NCBI GenBank assembly: GCA_038496675.1
Contig: CM076655.1
Span: 22,415,317 to 22,479,316, forward strand
Length of the DNA: 64,000 nucleotides
DNA from: Rachycentron canadum
Taxonomy: Eukaryota > Chordata > Actinopteri > Carangiformes > Rachycentridae
Direction of reading: 5' to 3'
Below, piece by piece: positions 59,376-64,000 of this stretch (its first letter is position 1; each line of letters starts with the position of its first letter). The notes below the pieces were generated by a model. That model was not told the DNA's origin. It ran no database searches and saw only the letters and a program-made list of their open reading frames with translations. Made by a program: the position numbers and the translations under genes.

Positions 59376-60553
59376 TCTCGGGGCTGCTCTCATGCTGTGT
59401 AATTTTTCATTTGTGCTTTCTGCTCTCACAGGAATCTCATGACATCATATCACGGACTCCAGCTACACTGCGAGTCCCCCCCGGTTGTGTTTGCTACTGC
59501 AGCAGACTCGCACCGTCTCAGGTCTCCTTTTACAGTGCATCAGCCCTGAACTGGGACTGGGGGAGAAAATTGTTCACATAGCACACGTGTGTCATCCCCA
59601 ACTACTCACTTAACTCCTTTTTAACTTTCATGCAGCTAGTCGAGGGACTTTTTTTCCTCAAATTCCCTTTACCTCCCCCCTTTTCTTCTCCGTCTCAAAC
59701 TTTTCCATAGTGTAGCGCTGACTGGATTGTGTTGCTGCAAGGCAACCTTAATGCCTGCTATCACTACAAAGAAGTTTGTGCCTACCATTTTAACCACAGT
59801 CGAGCTGAATTTTTTGTGAAACATTGTGGAAAAAAACAATGGCAGGACCACAATACGTGACAGGAGCTTGTTTTTATCATGTGAAAGTCGCACTGGGACT
59901 AGTACAAGTCAAACAAATAGAATACATTTTCGGGTTGGGGTGTCTACATCGTGTTTCCTATACAAAGCCAGACAGCTGGGTATCAATATGAAGTCCTCTA
60001 ATACCTTACTTGAGGGGAATTCAGCACTAAAAGGTCTCTGATGACTTGATGACAGGTCCATATATTGCAGCGTTTGCAGTGAATCCAAATGTGCGCTCAG
60101 AGAGACAGATTGACCCAGGAGATCTTAATCACTGCTGAAAAACAGGTTCCTTCGTGACTTCATTACAATGCTCCATTGTTAACCTTAGTTTGTGCTACAA
60201 AGCCGCAATAGAAACCAAGAATATTTATGGAAGGTCTTTTAAACCAAATGCAATAACTCAAATCATCACTCGGACAGGAATCATGTGTCTGTGTATGTTG
60301 TGCTGAGTTTGTGTCTGTATTTATTGTTGTTTACAATATTGCGGATTACAATGACGTGTTTTAGCCAGTTTGTGAAGTCAAATGCAAATTTCTTCTTATT
60401 TTAACAACCCTGGTGGTTAAACTGAGGTAGATCCTAAAGTTAATTGTCTCTACAAACTGTTCAACATGTCCTCTTGTGCACATATGATCTTAAACTGAAG
60501 CTGAGATTTACTGTCATCTTCTGTGAACTTTTACTTTTTTTTTTTTTTTTTTT
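58376..60553. other. Intergenic, no gene seen
   Basis: It includes poly(A) near 58548, poly(T) near 58851, the TA tract at 59345 and repeat-free text at 59090-59290. No supported gene. Confidence 0.55.
59345..59374 (+). repeat. (TA)15 microsatellite
   Basis: A perfect alternating TA tract of about 30 bases. It can form a self-complementary hairpin. Confidence 0.95.
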
Positions 60554-60850
60554 GTACTTGAGTCCAGGACTCGGACCCAGACTTGAACTCAGACTTGACT
60601 GCTTTGAAACTCAGAAGCTGGAGATGAGGACTTTTTCTGCTGTTCTATTTGTAACGGGTCGTAATAATTCGATAGTAAGCTGTAATAATTCTGTAGAACT
60701 GGACCTTGCTGGGTTGGACTCAGTCCCACTTAACTGGGACCTGACTTGGATTCTTTAGTATCTCAGACTCAAACACCGTATACTTGAGACTTGACTCAGA
60801 CTCTTCTTCAATGACTTGTATTTGGATTCAAACTCAAACATCAGGGACAG
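60554..60850. repeat. GACTTGA-type degenerate teleost repeat
   Basis: Many irregular copies of acttgagtcc, ggactcggacc, gacttgaactcag, gggacctgacttgg and cttgagacttgactcagac match a repeat class common in fish (ACTTGAGACTTGACTC). The unit is degenerate and the limits are approximate. Confidence 0.65.
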
Positions 60851-61545
60851 TTTAGTGAGTCACTGACAGGAGGTTTGTGTTCACATCATCTGCCAGCGGT
60901 CACTTTCCCACCAACTCTCCAGCATGTTCAGTGTCTTTAAGGTGGTGCAACTCAAATTCAACGGTCAAAGTGTCTCTGCTGTCACCCTCTGGGAAATTGC
61001 TTTGCAGCCAGGAACATTCAAACATATGTAAAAAGACACTTTCTACAGAGTCCGAAATCTGCTGAGTGTTTTGGCGTGAACACGCAGAAATACCGTTTGC
61101 ATTACTTCCTTTTTCTTCTTTTTAGTTATCTCTGTTTTTTTTCCCACAAGCTGCAGCCTCAGCTCTTGTCATTGCAGCAAGTTTGCAGAAGTGACAACTG
61201 ATGTCTTTTGTGTGTCTGACCTCTATTTGGTGCTACAGACATTTGAATTCACAGCCTTTATGACCTAAAATGTGCGAGCTATCGACTTTAAAGCTGTGAC
61301 TTCAAAGTGTCTTCAGTTCTTCGTCTGTTGTCCATGGACTTCCTCCATTGCTGTGTCTGCTCTGTCCACAAGCTTCATCTTGGTTTATTCACAGGTGAAG
61401 GTCTTGGTGAACCCTTTTAGACCTTCATTAAGGCTTTTCTGTTTTTCCATGCATTTTTGTTTTTCCTTATAAAGTCCTCATTTTCAAAAATCTTTCATTC
61501 ATTGTTCAATTATTCACTCTAATCGGGGATAGTAGGTAAGAATTG
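60851..61545. other. Intergenic spacer
   Basis: Nothing recognised. Confidence 0.5.
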
Positions 61546-62053
61546 ACATTGAATTTGTCCATGTTTCATAGATTAAAAACACTGTAAACCATAATAACCA
61601 GAAAGAAAGAAAACTTCAACATTTGTGTTGTTCTAGAGTTAATATGAAGTTTCTCTCTTTATCTGATCTGAGTTCTGCTCATTCTTTTGAGCAGTAATGA
61701 TGAAAAATCAGCTCCAAAGCCTCTAATGCTCTAAATCTCTTATTGTCCATGTCTCCCTGTCTTTATTCTGTCACTACAATAAACTCAGACCAACTTCTCC
61801 TCACTCTGAGATCAGAAAAATACAGCATTGATCCCACTGACTTTGGCTCTACAAGCAGCTGACAGCTAGGCCTCTGAAGGAGACGCTCTGATTGGCTGTG
61901 ACATCACCCACTGGAGCCAATAGGAGTGTTGGACGTTGAGACGTCACTGGCAAAGATGGTGGATGAGAATTGATCTATGCACCCAGAAGTACAGGAGCAG
62001 TGCTCCAGTCACAGGGTCAGACTGATCCAAACCTTAACCAACTTTGTTCACAA
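61546..62053 (-). repeat. Interspersed repeat family X, copy 2 (opposite orientation)
   Basis: The reverse complement of copy 1 (45265-45792), including the CCAAT-type and TGACGTC/TGATGTCA motifs. Copy 2 has an extra run near gaaggagacgctctgattgg that copy 1 lacks. Confidence 0.85.
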
Positions 62054-63804
62054 ATGTATAGATGAAAGTAAGTGTCACACATGGACAAATCAGGGCTCTA
62101 GTTTAAGGAGTCAAAAACATTTGATTAGTTGTCATTATCAGATTTATGTGGCCACCAAATGATGTAGAGCTATTTTTGCACACCAGGAGTATTTGTTCCA
62201 CTGGAGAAAATGATGTTTCATGACATTTTGGGCAACGAGGCTGTTTTCACTCTGTTTTGGTTGTTTTCCGCTGGACTGGTATTTAATGGTGAACATAGTA
62301 AACATCAAATCAGACTCGTAAAGTTTAAAGAAGATGTTTTAGAAGCCACGTAGACCTTTTTTGTGAGGGAATCTGCGGTTGAATGGTTAGAAAGCAGGTT
62401 GGTGTTTATTATTGTTGTTGTTATTATTATTATTTATTATCATTGGTGCCACAGCATAAAGTCATCAAAGACCAACATTGTTCCTTTCCACTGAGAAAAC
62501 CATGAAAACTGGGTTCAAGTCTGGTCAAGGATTGTTGTTGCGTCTAAACCCTATTGTCTCTTTTCATATTTCCTGTTACTCTTTATTGTCATGTATGTAA
62601 TTAAAGACAAGTAGGAGTGAAAGAAAATGCTGAGCTGGATGAATGAATGGCATTAATCCAGGACAGTGGCCTTGGATGCACTCCCTGATTTTGCAACGGT
62701 ATCTGTAGTCAATTCTTCACTTCACAGAGACTGTGTGAGGATCGTATTGTGTCTCTCTGCACCATTTTTTGTGAGTATTTCATAAACCGGTATCGATGTG
62801 TACAGCTCTTGACTGTGTATAATTATATTATACCGGGCAACAAAGTAAAGCAGGTCAGCTGATAGCTGATAGCCCTGAAGCCGACAATACACACTATCCA
62901 CGCACATATACAGGGCACACATCAGTACCCAAAACACCCCCCACACATAAAGAGCCCCTCGAAAATGTGTTTTGGTCATTGTCACTTCCCTTGCATGTTT
63001 GAGTTTCACTGCTCAGGTGTTGACACTGGAGCCTGATCCAATTAGCAACTTATGAGTTGGTGATGATGTAGAAACCTGACGTTACATGGACTTTTAATTG
63101 AGGTAATGAATATTTTATAGATTCTGGATTTTTCAATGAAGGAGGAGGCGTAAATCTCATTTTTTAAAGCTTTTTATTTTTCGTACAATGATGTCTTTGG
63201 ACATTTCTCAGAATGTGATCTTTAATTGTCAGCGACAGGGTATTGACTTTCACACTGATGGAAAAAAGCCAAGACATTTAATAACGATTGAGGCTTCCAG
63301 AAGTTAAAAAAGGCACAAGACTGCAACAAATCCATACTTAACCACCATAGTCCTGGTTCCTAGATCAGCAACATGACCTAACCGTTCTATTTTGAATCTA
63401 GGTCTATCCAGGCCACTTCCACTGTGAAATCAGAGTAGCATGTCTGTGAGATGTGTGTCAGTAAGCTATGCGTCCAGAGAACTGGGCGTCATTTATCAGT
63501 CTAGGGCTCGGGGGCCGCTGGGAAAACGTAACTCAACCGGACACCGGAGCCTAATCCGCACAGGTGTCTCTCTGTAAACCGCCAGCTGCTCCTGACATGC
63601 AACCCCTCCATTTGGGTTCTGTGGGTGTCATCTGGGGTAATACAAGTCAATTCATTGATTCAGTCTGTTATTATAGCTCAGTAGTGTTGTTTGGAGTTTG
63701 GGAAAGTCCTCGGTAAGTCAAGATCAGACGTGTGAAACTCATTAGTCTGGCATGAAATGCTTCAAAGACTGGGGAAAAATAACTGCATAAAAGTATATAT
63801 GTTC
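62054..63804. other. Intergenic, no gene seen
   Basis: It includes a TTATTATT/GTTGTT stretch at 62407-62442 and repeat-free text near 63460-63610. No supported gene. Confidence 0.55.
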
Positions 63805-63960
63805 CTTAACCTTTACTCAACCAGGAAAACCAGCCCCACTGAGAATAAAGATTTCCTTTTTAAGTGTCCTGATCAAGACAGGTAATTACAACAGTGAGTT
63901 ACAGACTAATAAGCTAAAAAAGCACAAAATCATAATAAATAACACTGTAATAATATATAT
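63805..63960 (+). repeat. Teleost interspersed repeat, second copy of the 45990-46150 family
   Basis: The text cctttactcaaccaggaaaa, cactgagaataaagattt, ccttttt and gatcaagacaggtaattac follows a common fish repeat (accaggaagtcccattgagat...cttttcaagggagacctggc). Confidence 0.6.
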
Positions 63961-64000
63961 GACCAACCTAAATGCACTGCAGCTAGCTAGTTAGCTGTCT

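Overview
The window is vertebrate nuclear DNA, almost certainly from a spiny-rayed (percomorph-like) teleost fish. Two lines of evidence support this. First, the only gene is a multi-exon gene with canonical GT-AG introns, and its protein closely follows vertebrate FAT4. Second, the non-coding DNA is dense in CA/GT microsatellites and in interspersed repeats that I recognise as abundant in teleosts.

Bases 2-19753 (+ strand) hold the 3' end of fat4, the giant atypical cadherin of the Fat-Dachsous planar cell polarity and Hippo-linked pathway. Nine exons are readable: 2-2078 (partial, continuing upstream), 3532-3636, 4015-4322, 8650-8735, 10161-10340, 10817-10941, 12329-12546, 15814-16075 and 17847-19753 (ends in TGA). 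Joined in phase they give 5268 bases, or 1755 residues plus a stop. These cover the last cadherin repeats, a membrane-proximal region, EGF1-4, laminin G1, EGF5, laminin G2, EGF6, one transmembrane helix and a cytoplasmic tail of about 470 residues ending EQYV. Residue numbers below count from base 2 of the window. The 3' UTR runs to about 21120, with AATAAA at 21098.

Bases 21126-64000 hold no gene that I can support. Human FAT4 is also followed by a very large gene desert, so this looks like conserved synteny. The region mixes old transposable elements with stretches of unique, A/T-rich, homeodomain-site-rich sequence that look like conserved non-coding regulatory elements. The elements are a Tc1-like transposase remnant, tRNA-derived SINEs, LINE 3' tails, a MITE with terminal inverted repeats, several common teleost repeat families, a roughly 520-bp family present twice in opposite orientation, and a 10-mer-based minisatellite.

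The observations most worth checking are these. Exon 4 of fat4 is bracketed by complementary (TG)n/(CA)n tracts, and the next acceptor also has (TG)n. An inverted pair of 520-bp repeats carries CCAAT and CRE-like motifs. A higher-order minisatellite lies at 38.75-39.06 kb. Several enhancer-like blocks lie in the desert. I found no bacterial, phage or CRISPR-type system.
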